A stretch of DNA of 64,000 bases, from NCBI GenBank assembly GCA_030295235.1, contig AP026128.1:682001-746000 (forward strand), written 5' to 3'. Each line of letters starts with the position of its first letter. Position 1 is the first letter of the stretch. The stretch comes from Fistulifera solaris. Lineage: Eukaryota > Bacillariophyta > Bacillariophyceae > Naviculales > Stauroneidaceae. A program made the translations under genes and the position numbers. Below the pieces are notes generated by a model, which was not told where the DNA came from, ran no database searches, and saw only the letters and a program-made list of their open reading frames with translations. Positions 34,736 to 46,835 of the stretch are shown in pieces.

Positions 34736-37681
34736 CTACCTCGTGACGGAGTTTTGCAATGCTGCGCTGTTGGTCGACAAAAACTTTCCAAATCGCTGTG
34801 TTTGCAATGGCTCAGCAAGTAGCCTCTTGAGAAGCGCTTTTGCTTGTTTACCTTCGCGAAGACGGCTGAGGTCTCGCTGATCGCTGATCTCTTCTATGAC
34901 TTCGTCCTCATCCAAATCGATTCCCGCTTCGTCTGCTTTCTCGCGGAACCAAGCATTCCGTCGCTGAGTCTTTGATTGCATGTCTTCGGCCACAACAATC
35001 TTAGATGCTAGATTCACTCGTTCTTGAGCTCTGCTCAGGAGTCTACCGTCAATGTGCACAGGTTCAAATCGTGTCGACAGATCCTTCATTATCTTTGCAT
35101 ACATTTTGTCCTCGTCGGACGCAATCAGTGACACACTACACCCGACCGCATCTTGACCAACACCGCGCTGCACGATGAAAAAACAAATAGCACGAGTTAG
35201 AGACGCATAACGTAGTATTTCCACTAAAAGTCAAACTTCGTAGCTCAGACAGCCAAGGGAACAATGTTTTGTCTCTACATAATGTTTTCAGAGACTCTAG
35301 TCCATACACACACTGTGTTCATCAACGCCAAACCCTGCAAAGCTTTACGAACAACAAGATGCTTACCGCCGTACGACCGGATCGATGAACAAAGGTATCA
35401 ACTTTTCGCGCAGCATCGTAATGAACGACAGTTGAAACCGAGGGGATGTCCAAACCGCGCGCTGCCACATCGGTTGCAACAACGACAACATTCCCTGTAG
35501 CGTTACGAAACGACTCTAATACTTTGATACGTGCTCGCTGTAATGATGATAAATAGATAGCAACTTGTTAGAATCCGCATAAACAACTCATGGAGCACAA
35601 ATGTGTCAAAGGCTCAGAGATTGTTCACATGACCCTCACGGAAGCGACATTGACAAGTCTTTTGACGAGCCATTTGTCTCAAGAAACGGTTATTTTCCTC
35701 ACAGCCGCATGACAGAGGAAACTGGCATCCCAGCCAACGTACCTGTTGCATGTTTGCATGAAGCATTTTAGTTTGTATACCCAACGTCTGCAATGTTGTA
35801 CCGACACGCTTCACAGCGGCAATCGAATTACAAAATACCAAGCAGGGCCCCGATCTGCCTTCTTTCGTTGTCATTAAATAAGCGTACAAATGGGAATCCT
35901 TGTGCAACTGTGTGCACTTTATTTGCTGCAGGCGGAGACCCGGTGGCAGGCGAAATCTATCATTGGGGTCTTTCTTTTGCTTCTTCTTTTCATTGCCTAC
36001 GGTCACTTTCGTAGTTGGTTTCTCACTGTGGGAGAGGTCAACAATTTTTGTTTTTCCGCCTGCGTGAGCAATTTCGACAAGTTGAGCGATTGCCCCGTCA
36101 AGACCGGATGTATCAGTCCTCTTTCGCTTCTTGGATATTTCCGAACCGGGTAAAGTCAGCGTCGCGGAAAAGATGAAAGTTTGGCGATGCACAGGTGGGG
36201 ATGAAGGTAAACTAATCGCATCCTCATCAGACTCGGGCTCATATTCATGCTTTAACTCTTCTTCATATTCGTCATCTATGAGTTCCTTCACCTCTGCTGG
36301 TTCTTGGCGCTGTTTCGCCAACTCACTCAAGATATCATCACTTAGCATTGTCACTTTGGCTTCGCCTCGAATTCCTGGCAAACCCAACATGCGATCGCAA
36401 TCTTCTTCATCAACGTCATCCATGTCCTCATCGTCGGATTCTGTCATAGGGTTCGCTCGGTGTACCGCATCCAGAATGCGTTTCAATTGTGCGAACGACC
36501 CTTGTTGAATCATGCGATCAGCTTCATCCATGACCAAGAAGCGCAATTGAGATAAATCATTTAAATGAGGGTGCTCACGACTCGACATCTGTTGAAAGGC
36601 AATGAATGGTAAGATACGCGTAGAAGTGCGAGCCACAAATAAGAGTATAAAAAGTCTCCGACAACGATCGACTCGACATTGTTGGAACTCCGACGGATGT
36701 CTAGATTGCGATGTAATTTCTTCTTTGACATGAAAAGCACTCTTTTCATATATTACAGACTTACCAACTCCCACAGTCGTCCAACTGTTCCCACCAGAAT
36801 AGCTGGCCTATCGACATCCAGCACACGAGCCTGTTTGGCTTGAGCTAGCCCTCCCACTATACATCCAATCGATGCGAACGCCTTCCCGACCTTTTCAACT
36901 TGCAGTGCCAGTTCTCTCGTTGGTGTCAAAATAAGCGCTTGAAGCGGTGAATGTCGGGGTAAATCGGCCTCCAACAAATGCTGTACAATCGGCAGCATAT
37001 AGGCCAGAGTCTTACCCGACCCCGTGGGGCGGCGCCCAAGATATCGCATCGCCCAAGAATTGCAGCCGGAAGCGTTGCGGCTTGGATCGGCGTGGGGGTC
37101 CAAAATTCGTCCTTCAGAAGTGTATTGCAGATCTTTGGATGAAGTAAGACCCCACCAGTTGCACCACACCACGATGATTGCAGAGAAATTGCCTCCTCCG
37201 ACGTTTCGCCTGTGCTTGTGGCATTCTTTTCAGGGTCGTCGCTCGACGAATTGTTCTTACTCTTCTTCTTCTTCTTCTTCTTGGTTTTCTTATTTTTCTT
37301 TGCGTCAACCTTTGAAGAGGAAGTATCTGTTTTGAAGTCCCTGTCTTTCTTGTCCTCAACAAGCCCTCCTCCTGTATTTCCGTCGTCTTGCTTCAATTCA
37401 ACCTGCTTCTTTGCCTTCTTTGATGTCTTTTCTGCAATTTGTTTTGTATCTTTTTCGTTTGCTGATGAATTATCCAGTATTGTAAATGATGTTTTCCCGT
37501 CTATAATTTCAACTTTGTAAGAGTCTCCGCTGAGCACTTCTAACCCATTGAAAATGGCTACCTGTTCGCCGGGCTCGACCGGTAAATCTCTGGAACTAAT
37601 TTTGACGTTTGAGTCATCGTAATGATTCTTTTCCGAGTCTTCTAGGTCATCCAGAGAGACGTTTACTTTCTTCCAAGGCAT
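34736..37681 (-). CDS. DDX24/Mak5-like DEAD-box RNA helicase, four exons
   Basis: ATP-dependent RNA helicase of the Mak5/DDX24 group, which acts in 60S ribosome assembly. Exons: 36765-37681, 35753-36598, 35367-35537 and 34736-35167, with introns of 166, 215 and 199 nt. The N-terminal [14 protein letters not shown] and a poly-Lys/Glu region precede the Q-motif (WTPTPIQ). Motif I is APTGSGKT. The frame breaks inside the preceding CCCC run near 37030. Then come LTPTRELA (Ia), [25 protein letters not shown] (II, DEAD), FSATLTLPG (III), [17 protein letters not shown] (V) and HRSGRTA|RG (VI). A long acidic insertion between motifs II and III is typical of DDX24. Confidence 0.92.
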
Positions 37682-38267
37682 TAGTCTAGTAACAATTCAG
37701 TTTAGTTACAAAGGATCGTCAAGCAAATGCATGGCAATTATTACTGTAATTTTTTATGAAAGCTTGCAGAATTAGTTCTGGATGGATGCAAATAAAGTCG
37801 TCTGTCAATCCATCGGGGCATCCTCTTATCTCGCTCATCGTCGTGCGCAGACATTTCCCGGGACTGGATTAGATTGAGTCATCCGATAAAACTACATTTA
37901 ACCCAGGTAAGGTTAGTAAATTCAATAACGACGCAGTGGATGTAATCGCTTCAACGACACTGCTCAAAGGCATCAACACGTCCACAATGGTAGAAAATCG
38001 ATATTAAAGCTTTGAAATAGATATTAAAATAATAGATATTCTATGATGTGCAGAGGCATTTCGATCGTAATAATTCCGCGAGCAGAGTCCGGGACTCTAG
38101 AGAACGACGTAAGGAGGTGATACAGGAAAAGGAATGTATTACGGAGTATCTGATACATGATGCTATTGGATGGGGATTGTTTCTCGTTCAATAAAACAAA
38201 TGGAAGGCCACAAGAGTACTGCTTCATCGGCAGATATGAAATGGCAATAGGAAATCATTGTTTCATC
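37682..38267. other. Intergenic (helicase promoter side)
   Basis: AT-rich, with a short repeated AATAGATATT near 38018-38040. No supported gene. Confidence 0.4.
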
Positions 38268-41243
38268 TCAGTCATCTTTCAAAACAACCTTTGAAAGAGT
38301 TGGACCAAGAAACAAAGCAGCAGCACCTTCGGACAGAAAATCAGCGTCTTGACGTGAAGATGGCTTGCTTTTCTTCTGCCGACGTTGATTCATTCTCGGC
38401 GATTTGCTTTTATTATTGCTGCTTGGTCCCCACCACCATGAACTAGTCCTATTCATCGGTTGGAACTGAGGGAAAGTGGCAGATCGGATTCCCAGCGCAG
38501 CCTTCACTTGGTCTAGAAACAGTGAAACTCGACCGTCACTCATCCATGGATCATAGAGCTGCTGTTTTGGGTTATCAGCGCTGTCGAAATCAAGCTGTGA
38601 CATGGTAGGAATGCTTCGAGCCCATCTCTGCAAAGAAAGTATCGGCTCCTTAGTCTGTTTGTCGATAGGAAGAAGGGATTCTGGAAGACCTTTTCGCAAT
38701 AGTAAGCAGACTCGCAATCTATCTGCCATGTCGCTCAAAAAATGATGAATTTCCAAATCACTTAGCTGTTGGCGTCTTAAGCGTCTATTTGAGTCATCGT
38801 CGTCTTTCTTTATCATCAAAACCAACGTCGTCCATTTGCTAATCGACACTAAATGAAACGAAGTTGTACTCAATGCTTTGTCTGAACTAACATAATCTTC
38901 CAGTGGAGAGACGGTCACGAAGGGGAAGACGGGATCGCAACTCAAACACTGATCCGCAGGTCCCGATCCTGCTGTAAACGATGCACCCTGTCCAAGATGA
39001 AAGAATGTTGGTGGATGCTCGTGCGCCGTCAAATCATTTTCTGTAGCATCATGTACTGTGGTATCTCTGAAAGTGATTGGATTAGGGTAAATCAGCTCGG
39101 ATAACGGATTCTTTACAAAAGACATGTTTGTCTCGTGAGTGGAGATTTTATCATGACCCTCTTCTTTCTGAGCAGACACGATGTGGGGCGCTTCGTCATT
39201 TCGAAGATATCGTTGTTCATGGTCCTCTTTTGGAGTACCATCATTGTAATTTCCTTCATCGACAATGTCGATGCGGCATGATGAGCACGATGCAAGTTGT
39301 CATCCTCGTCGTGGAAAGCTTGTTCGAGCAATTCGGTCAAAGTTTCCCACTCTGAATGTGGCCAGGGAAGAGGAGACTCCGTGACATCTTGTAAATATTC
39401 CATAGCAGTGGTTGCTATTTTTGACCTTCAAACGTTTTGCGCCCCGAAAGACGTGCATGAGGACTAGGGACTGGTGTGCCATTTGAATGAGTTCCAGGCA
39501 AAATAGTTTGCAAGCTCGAAGTCTTCGAAGACGCCGAGTGAATTGTGCTCCGAATGAAAACTGGCGGCCAGCGATTTTGATCTTTGCTCGGACGAACAAT
39601 GTTGGTCGACAAACAAACTCCTTCCTCTGGATAAAAATTAGATGTTCCTTCAGCATCCAAGATGACTGCTACTGCTACAGGAGGCCCCGATAACTTTTCT
39701 TGGCGACGAAGAAATTCCAGTATTTCATTTTCCAGATCATCGTAACTGTTACTGATTGGAAACTTGGTGTTCACCAGCCCGTACGCCGATGACGCGTGAA
39801 CCCGAGTGCGATCCAAAAATACTGGCAGTGTTGCCAGAATTCTTTTGAAACAAGATTCAAGCCAAAGAGTTTGGCGTGTCTCCTTTGACTTATCAAAGTG
39901 TGACATACTGTGTTGCCATTGACGCATAAGTACAATACTTTCCAAGAACCTGCAGTTTTAACAGACGTAAATTAGTTGAATGTCGAGACGAATGACGGCT
40001 TGCAAGGCGCTGGAAATGATGCGCCATCACAAGTGCTTTTTATCGCATCTGATACTATGTGCAGGGTGGATTAGAAGGTAAACCAGGTGGGTGGTTTCCT
40101 TCCGAGTACGAAATACAATAATAATCACCCCGCAATGAAATACAAAGCAAATCATGTTACTCACAAACACTGTTCCACCGCAAGTGAAGCCTCCAGAGCG
40201 AATTTCCAAGCTTGCACAAGTTGATAGGCGCGTTGAAATAGCGTAGAAAGAGACGGATCTTCAATGGCGTCCAGTCGAGCCAGGACCGTCCCCATGTTGG
40301 TAGCTGCTTTCGCCACTGTCACAGTATCCGTCGATTCATGCAAAGATGACTGAATTCGGATGAACTCACTTTGTGCCGCAACAAACAAGAGCACGGCGTC
40401 GAGTAGCGCACGAACTTTCTGTGCTGCCACGAGAACATCTCCTTGCGAAGACTCGGTCGCCATGACGGGCTCGCACAATAAATGTTGCAAACGAAACAGA
40501 TCTTGGGTGCATCGTTGGTACAAGCCAATCAAAGAAGGATCACGACAGCAATCTGCCGTAAACAGTTCGGCCGCCGCCAATAGCCAGAACGGAGCAGCCA
40601 CGAGGCGTTCCCATTCTTTCTCTAACGCCAAAGCAGAAGGTGAATATGGTGCGGAAACAGATGAAGAAGGGGACTCGGAAGGGGACGAAAAGGGTGACAA
40701 TGAGTGGGATGATATGGGGCTCGCAGTCGATAACATCTGTTGAATGAGTTGCAAAGGCTGAAACACTGGACTTTTCGGCTCACTCAAGTGCCCCCTCTGT
40801 GATTTTGGCGTCGAAGCCGGGCTTTCTGTCTTTTGTAGCAGGTGGCCCGTAGAACGCGGGGTCGCCATGGATTCGAACCGCGCGCAGGCCTTTGCGACTG
40901 AAGATGCGGTCGGCGTCGCCAGATCGTCGAGAAAATCCGGTAGAACTTGTGCCAACTTCAAGAGAGCCAGTGTCAGAAATGGCCTTGCGCTTTTCGGTTC
41001 ACTATTCTGAGGAGAATGGAAAGCTTGATGGGCGCGCGGATAAACATTGCTCTCTAGGGGACGCAACACAACATACGATCCTCCACGTCCGGATGTATCC
41101 ATGCTATTCTGTCGAACTAGTAATGATCTCCCCATAGAAGGAGTAGGAGGATTCACTACACCGAACTGTCGCTTCGATTTCATGGGTAGTTTCCATGAGG
41201 GCGAAGCAGGAGCGGCCGGTATTGTATTTGTGATAGGCGACAT
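38268..41243 (-). CDS. KICS2-like protein (KICSTOR subunit 2 family), probable
   Basis: About 920 residues. Exon 1 is 40165-41243 (ATG at 41243) and exon 2 is 38268-39949, joined by a 215-nt intron in frame (CLFLESIVLMRQW). After a Ser/Pro-rich N-terminus comes an all-helical region (WLLAAAELF, VLVAAQKVRALLDAV). An alpha/beta part follows with WLESCFKRILATLP, a stretch near EILEFLRRQEK, and FHLVSISKWTTLVLMI. The helical half followed by a longin-like half, and the spacing of W-rich positions, recall KICS2/C12orf66 (DUF2003). In animals that protein anchors GATOR1 on lysosomes for amino-acid control of TORC1. The match is from memory of the family, so moderate. Frame breaks near 39413 (AAAAA) and 39228 (AAAA) look like indels. 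Confidence 0.55.
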
Positions 41244-42164
41244 GAGTGCGTCGAATGCAGGAGGCAGTGACCCGTAGTTTCAGTCAAAACTTTGCAGCAT
41301 TGCACTTTCTATCAGAGCGTATGATTGAGCAGCATCTCGGTATACCTTCCTTCAGCGGCGACCGTTGCAGCGTTTATATCAAGAATAACCACTGGTAGGT
41401 ATTCAAAGTCATTGTACCAGTAATGCGAGGATGAGCAGAACAGTTGCCGCGTTCATTGTTTATTTTTTCTTTCCTCGCGTCTGCCGCGATGAAAGCCGGC
41501 AGACGATCGAACCTTCCGAAAAATGCCTGTCCGTTGTCCGCAAATGAATTCCTAGCGGTTAACAGGTCACTATAGCCAAAAGTGTAGCCTCACTTTTCCA
41601 CGACTGCATTTCAGTCACGATGTACAATATTACCGAAGCAGACTGCTATCTACCCTCCATTCGTTCCGCCAATAAAATCAGCAATTATTGTTCATATCGC
41701 TTCGGAATATGTTGCAACAGCACTTTCACTGCAAATCTTGGTATTTTGATGTCGAAAAGTGCTAGATGCATTTACTATAGACCAAAAGTGTTGTCCGTTT
41801 TCGCCACGACTGCATTTCAGTCACGAAACAAAATTATGGCAAGGGAATTTTTTTATAAAAAAATCAAGTGCAAGTGACCTTACTCCATTTCAAATTGCCG
41901 GTACAGACTACCTTTTGCAGTCTGATCTTCCCTGAACTTGATGGGCTTATTTCCCTACCATATACTTGTCAGATACCTGGTATGCTATGTTCGACTAAGT
42001 CTCGTTGATTTAGCTACGGCTAATACTGTACTGGGTTTCTAAGCCTATAATAGTTTCTTTTGCATCATCCATGAAAACATATATGAACCAATTCAACCAT
42101 TAGACGTCGAGCAAAATTTAAGGGAAAAACGTTTCGTTTTAATCAATCGTTTTCAGCCAATAAA
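41244..42164. other. Intergenic with two hairpin repeat copies
   Basis: A 0.9-kb stretch without a supported gene. It contains hairpin family B copies near 41570-41620 and 41773-41826. Short open frames across the copies are not conserved. Confidence 0.5.
41570..41826 (+). repeat. Two direct copies of dispersed hairpin repeat (family B)
   Basis: CACGACTGCATTTCAGTCACGA occurs at 41599-41620 and 41805-41826. Each is preceded by CTATAG-x-CCAAAAGTGT, about 206 bp apart. The stem (CGACTG / CAGTC) is imperfect here. The second copy shares GTCCGTTTTCGC with the inverted copy at 20345-20405. Confidence 0.7.
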
Positions 42165-42797
42165 TCACTCATTATGCTCTTCTCCTGTAAGTAGACGAAG
42201 ATGCCCCTTTCGAACCCACTCCTCCACGTCATTCCAAGGCAAGAAATGAGTTGCCCCAACACGAAACTCAACCGAAACGCCGGAGGCAAGAACGACCGGT
42301 CCTTCCGTCGGCACAGTGACGACACGAAGAAGCACGCGTTCTGTATTGAGAGGAGGAAGACCCGCATGAGCCCTCAAGTCATCCACGAATGGCAAAGTGT
42401 TTTGTGCGTATCTTTGGTGTAGTTGCTGGTAAGCTTGTAAAAATTCTTCCTCTGCGGGTCCGAGTTGCTGCTGTTCCTCGTTATCTTCTTGTCGCGGACT
42501 CCAGTATTGCTTTTGTATTCGCTGTAATCGTACCCAGTGATATGTGAGCAAACATCGTTTGTTGCGATGAATTGCTGCCTCCTGAAGTAAAATACTCGGT
42601 CGGACAGACATACTCAACTTTGGCTTTCCGTCTGTGCTGGCCTCTTGGTCTCGTGATGCGGCAGCCACTTGATCTCCCAAGGCGCGAACGTGTAAATTCA
42701 AGTCTTGTAAACATGAAGAAACGAGCGTGTCATTGTAGGCAGCATTACTACGCTTCAGTTCGAGCAATAGTTCTCGTCCGTATCGACCAAAGTCCAT
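42165..42797 (-). CDS. PSF1: GINS complex subunit PSF1
   Basis: Subunit of the GINS tetramer of the CMG replicative helicase, nuclear. It has 210 residues from the ATG at 42797, close to PSF1's usual 196-210. It starts FGRYGRELLLELKRS, with PSF1's YG..LL.ELKR signature. RNKRCLLTYHWVRLQRIQKQ follows in the A-domain, then a short acidic Gln-rich loop and PAEEEFLQAYQQLHQRY. The C-terminal B-domain-like part (VSVEFRVGATHFLPWNDVEE, then VRKGHL) is the distinctive PSF1 end. The frame is intact. Confidence 0.93.
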   Translation of the reverse strand: MDFGRYGRELLLELKRSNAAYNDTLVSSCLQDLNLHVRALGDQVAAASRDQEASTDGKPKLSMSVRPSILLQEAAIHRNKRCLLTYHWVRLQRIQKQYWSPRQEDNEEQQQLGPAEEEFLQAYQQLHQRYAQNTLPFVDDLRAHAGLPPLNTERVLLRVVTVPTEGPVVLASGVSVEFRVGATHFLPWNDVEEWVRKGHLRLLTGEEHNE

Positions 42798-43330
42798 TTT
42801 GAGCGTTGACTGTAATCACAGAATGTCTTGTTGCAGTAGACGATTCGGTACGATATCCTCTGAAAGCCACTTGAACTGTTTCAATTAATACGAAAACACG
42901 ATCTTCTCCGCTTATTGCACAATCTTTTGGCGAGAAGAGCGACTTGACTTCTGTTGTTGTCATTGCCATTCAACGAAGAAACGGCAGCAATGCGCGAAAA
43001 AGGGTGGAGTTTTGCGCTGTGTGGGAATTATAGTACGCAGGCAGGCTTTATTCAAGCACTGTTTACCCTATACTAATAGCCGATGTGCGCTAACACTAAC
43101 ACTGCTCTGTTCATCGCCCGTCAGTTGCTTCGCCTTTCCATTTGAGCTGCACCGCATCGCTTCACACAAAAAATAAAAAAAGCGTCCTTGCAATCGTCAA
43201 AGAAACCTGCAACAAACGGCAGTGATCAGCTCGATTGTACAGTAAAAGTCTCCTTTCGAAGTATAGTCAAGAATAAAAGCGTTCACCGCACGGAACGCGC
43301 TCGCCCTTGTCGATCAATCGCCCTTCCAAC
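42798..43330. other. Intergenic between divergent PSF1 and bL33 genes
   Basis: Bidirectional upstream region. A 73-codon open frame directly upstream of PSF1 (complement 42748-42969) overlaps its start out of frame and probably lies in the leader. Otherwise nothing is seen. Confidence 0.4.
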
Positions 43331-43528
43331 ATGCATGCCTCCAATCTCGTTGCAATGGCCCGAGGGAAGGGCAAAACGATTCCCATCAAACTATTGAGCT
43401 CTGCCGGTACAGGGTTTTTCTACACCACACGGAAAAATGTTTCCAAAACGCCTGAAAAGGTCTCGTTCATAAAGTATGATCCGGTAGTAAGACGTCGTGT
43501 GATCTTCAAGGAAGGGAAAATCAAATAA
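43331..43528 (+). CDS. Ribosomal protein bL33 (organellar)
   Basis: A small bacterial-type large-subunit protein, 65 residues from the ATG at 43331 (or 57 from 43355). It contains [34 protein letters not shown] and FKEGKIK, which is the whole bL33 sequence pattern. Nuclear coding implies import into mitochondria. The N-terminal extension before MARGKGKT is short, and no plastid-type signal peptide is visible, so the mitochondrion is more likely. The zinc-binding cysteines of some bL33 forms are absent, as in mitochondrial versions. Confidence 0.92.
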   Translation: MHASNLVAMARGKGKTIPIKLLSSAGTGFFYTTRKNVSKTPEKVSFIKYDPVVRRRVIFKEGKIK

Positions 43529-43613
43529 GCCACTCGTCCGTATGGCCTACTGGAGAAATCAAAGGATGATATAAAAAGACACAGAGGAATGTAAAATATT
43601 GATATAACAATTG

Positions 43614-45295
43614 CTATCTTTTATCACTCTTCGTCACCGGAATCCTCGTCGCTAGAGGATGACGAAGCATCACTACATGTGACGCTCGCTTTAGTACTAT
43701 TCTATCCCCCGCGAGAGCGGCGAATGCCTTCTCTTCGTCGTCAAGTAACTGATCCAGATCTTTACCTTTTGGCTTGTCTGGCTGTTTACTTTTCTGCTTC
43801 TTTTCCGGTGGTTCGTGTTCCTTTTCCTGGCTTTCGTCGGCGAGTTGCTGGAGATTCGGATCGACCCACTGATTGGTGGACTCCAATAGTCGCACGAGGT
43901 CGGGCGCTAGTTTTTGAAAATTTCGCGTGAAAAAGCTGTAGACCGTGCCATCGGACTTTCGTCCCACCCTCCCACAACGATGTATGTAGGTCTCTAGGTT
44001 CCCCGGAAAGTCGTAGTTGACGACAAATTTGGCTTCTTCCCAGTGGATGCCTCGCGCACACAAATCGGTTGTCAACACAATCCCTTGTAAAGGCTTTTCA
44101 CGTTCCCTCTGCGTGAGTCGACTGTGGTACTCCATCACTTTTAATTGACTCGACCTTTTCAGTAGCGCTGAGATGTACTGCAGCGTAGTAATCTTGGCAA
44201 AAAGATGAGCCCCGGGCCGGACACCTTCGACAATGTTTTGATCAATTTTGGGGGCTTTTTATGGTGAGCACATACGTGAACAACTTGCGTAACTCGACTG
44301 GGAATCTGGGACCAAATTTCCGTTCCCTCCAAACGTCGTTTTTTGGGTTGATCCGCTTCGTCCTCGACTTGTTGCAAGTCGGTTGTAGGTCCTTTTCGAG
44401 TGGACACGACCTGAACTACAGTGACATTTGGAACCCTTCCGAATGCCGATTCCATCCATTGCGTCCATACATCTCGAGAATTTGAGCCTTGTGTTGCACT
44501 GCAGAGTATAACTTTCGTTGGTTTGAGAGCTTTGGCAATATTGTGCACTTGCTCTGAGAGTTCTGCATTCAGAGCTAAACGGTCCGCTTCGTCAAGGACA
44601 AGAACGGACAAATCGAATTCGCTATCCGGAAAGCTCTGCAATATATCCCACATCCGACCGGGAGTAGCAACTATGATTGCGGAAGACCCTCGCCGATGTT
44701 TGAATTCTGTGAATTGTGACTTCTTATCCACAGTTCCACCATACCAAGCCTTTATTGAATGATGTGAATGCGCCATTCTTTGACATTCCTGCTGCACCTG
44801 TCTACACAATTCCCGTGTAGGAACCAGGACGACACTCAATTTCGTCTGCAGTAAAGGAAGTCCGTAAGCAACGGTTTTCCCGCTTCCTGTCGGCGCCACA
44901 ATTTGTATGGCAGATTCTTTCCAGGAACTCCAAATGTGTAGCTGAAACAGACTAGGCGACCAGCCTAGCTGCTTCCAGCAATCTCTCCATGCCGACCAGT
45001 GTGAAAATCCTTCTGGCTCATCATTTGTTTCGAAATGATGGAGCGCAACCAACGGCTCTGATGCTACTCCTTCATTTTCTCCCCCTGTATTCCACGAAGA
45101 GACGACGCACTGTTCTTCGATTTGTACTTTGGATCTCCTGTTCTTCCTGCTGCCGCGTCTTTTTCCCATGCTACTAATCTGTTTCTGTTGTGCTCTCAGT
45201 GTTCCGCTACCACACGAGGACCAGCTTAATCGCTTGGAGGATGGTCGAGAAATAATATGAAAAGCAACGACGATGTGGGTTGTTGTCAACTTCAT
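43614..45295 (-). CDS. DEAD-box RNA helicase, one or two frame breaks
   Basis: ATP-dependent RNA helicase, subgroup unclear. ATG at 45295, or the later MGKRRGSRKNRRSK start about 42 codons in. Motif I is APTGSGKT, then VPTRELCRQV (Ia), YGGTVDKK, ATPGRMWDIL (Ib), VLDEADR (II) and LCSATQG (SAT, III). An insertion follows. The frame shifts near 44245 beside CCCC/AAAA runs and continues GAHLFAKITTLQY, then VLTTDLCARGIHW (V) and HRCGRVGRKSDG (VI). The W in WSPSLFQ suggests a divergent Q-motif. Near the C-terminus another frame gives an acidic Ser-rich end stopping at 43624, which looks more natural than the basic end stopping at 43614. Confidence 0.88.
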
Positions 45296-45835
45296 TTTCT
45301 TTGGTTTCTGGTTTCTGTCGTGAGTTTGTGACGGAGGGACAGACGCTCAATTATGTGACGTGGCAGTAGACAATTCGTAACACACTTTTTGCTCCATAGT
45401 AACTTATCCCTGCCGCATTTTCCTCCTTTTTTGCGGTTGCACGGTTGCACGCTTTTTTGCCCCGCCCCCATCATGCGCGCAGTTTTCCTTTTCCTCTTCA
45501 CTCAAAGCAAAGTTCCTTCGAAAGAATCAGAGTAAAGTTACTTTGCACAACAAAAGTTCTTGACTTATTGAAGGGTCAATTGAGTGCTGGCTGGCCGCGA
45601 AGGAGAAGAGGGAAGTGGCTTTGTAGCCGAAACTAATAATTTGACGAATTTTCAATAAATCAGAGTTTTCGGTTAAGTGGGTGACGCTTTTCTCAACCCA
45701 GCAACGAACCTTTCAAGTTGGTTATTAGCGAATCTGTTTGCGTATTTAGAAACCAAAACAATTCAACGAGTAATTGGTTTCTTTAATTTTTTTTGATTCC
45801 GCAACCAATCAGGTATTACTGAAACATTAAGCATC
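45296..45835. other. Intergenic between divergent helicase and R3H-SUZ genes
   Basis: Bidirectional promoter region with no supported gene. Confidence 0.45.
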
Positions 45836-46753
45836 ATGTCGACTTCACCGATATCTGCAGTTACTGAATCCAAAATACCCCCAACCGACGGAGATACTGT
45901 TGGTATTGATTCAGCTCTCATGTCTGCTTTGAGAGATCCTCGGGAGCGCCTGCCGCTCTTTCGTCTGGAAAAGACACTCGTCGAGTGGATGCAAGAAAGC
46001 GATGGAGAATGGATCGAAGTGGGCGGCCCCTTCAATAGTCGAATATGGAAACAAGCAGAATTTCCACCGAACGATGATATGGTACGAAACGGATCGAGTA
46101 CGTCGTTCCAGAGATGCGTTCTGCATCGCTTGGCGGATCGCTTTGGAATTATTCGCGAGCAAGGCTCGTTTGACATGATTCGATTAATTAGACTCCCCGA
46201 GAGCCGAATACCCAACGAACTATTACAAGATTTAGATCCTGCTGTCTACAGCACAGCTGAAAGTGAGGTCAAGATAAAACCTAGGAAGATGAAGATTATG
46301 AAGCGTAACAAGAACCCTGCGGATGGGCCACCGCAACCTTCGAATCAAGATGGCAATAGGGGAACGAGACAGTCTTTATCGGATAAAGAAAAGGCTTATG
46401 CTGAAGCTAGAGCCCGTATATTCCAGGAGTCAGAGTCAGAAGATTTGAGTAGCCGAGACACGACTCTTGACAGCATAACACAGGGCCTCTCCGACCTCAA
46501 CACTCATGAGATTCAGATAGAACGACAAACGTCTCGGAACAGCACAGGATCACTGAATAGCAGTACATCCAGCAACAACCCTAGCAGCAACACGAACGGC
46601 AACATCAATAAGGCTGTTTATCGAAACTATGCCGAAGAAGTAGCCGATCCTGATTTCCAAAGGTCATATATTCCAAGGGTCCCTAATTCTAATTTGATGG
46701 CGTCGGCGCCGGTATTTACACCCGGTAGCTGGCGACCTATGAATGGGAATTAA
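45836..46753 (+). CDS. R3H-SUZ domain RNA-binding protein
   Basis: A 305-residue single-exon protein from the ATG at 45836. The R3H domain (about residues 25-125) has DPRERLPLFRLEKTLVEWMQ and FQRCVLHRLADRFGIIRE in place of the R-x3-H core. The SUZ domain follows (KMKIMKRN, then SLSDKEKAYAEARARIF, about 150-202). It binds RNA and is usual beside R3H in animal R3HDM and yeast proteins. The tail is Asn/Ser-rich and disordered, ending with FTPGSWRPMNGN. Probable cytoplasmic mRNA-binding regulator; targets unknown. The frame is intact. Confidence 0.9.
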   Translation: MSTSPISAVTESKIPPTDGDTVGIDSALMSALRDPRERLPLFRLEKTLVEWMQESDGEWIEVGGPFNSRIWKQAEFPPNDDMVRNGSSTSFQRCVLHRLADRFGIIREQGSFDMIRLIRLPESRIPNELLQDLDPAVYSTAESEVKIKPRKMKIMKRNKNPADGPPQPSNQDGNRGTRQSLSDKEKAYAEARARIFQESESEDLSSRDTTLDSITQGLSDLNTHEIQIERQTSRNSTGSLNSSTSSNNPSSNTNGNINKAVYRNYAEEVADPDFQRSYIPRVPNSNLMASAPVFTPGSWRPMNGN

Positions 46754-46835
46754 TTTGTAAAATTTATAGATCAATTTCATCGCATTGATTTTTCAATTTT
46801 ATTGGAATGGTGCACTTTCTGTCGTTTTGATCAAA

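Noticed and set aside
42748-42969. 73-codon ATG-started open frame upstream of PSF1
   Set aside because: It overlaps the PSF1 start out of frame; more likely leader sequence or a chance frame than a gene.
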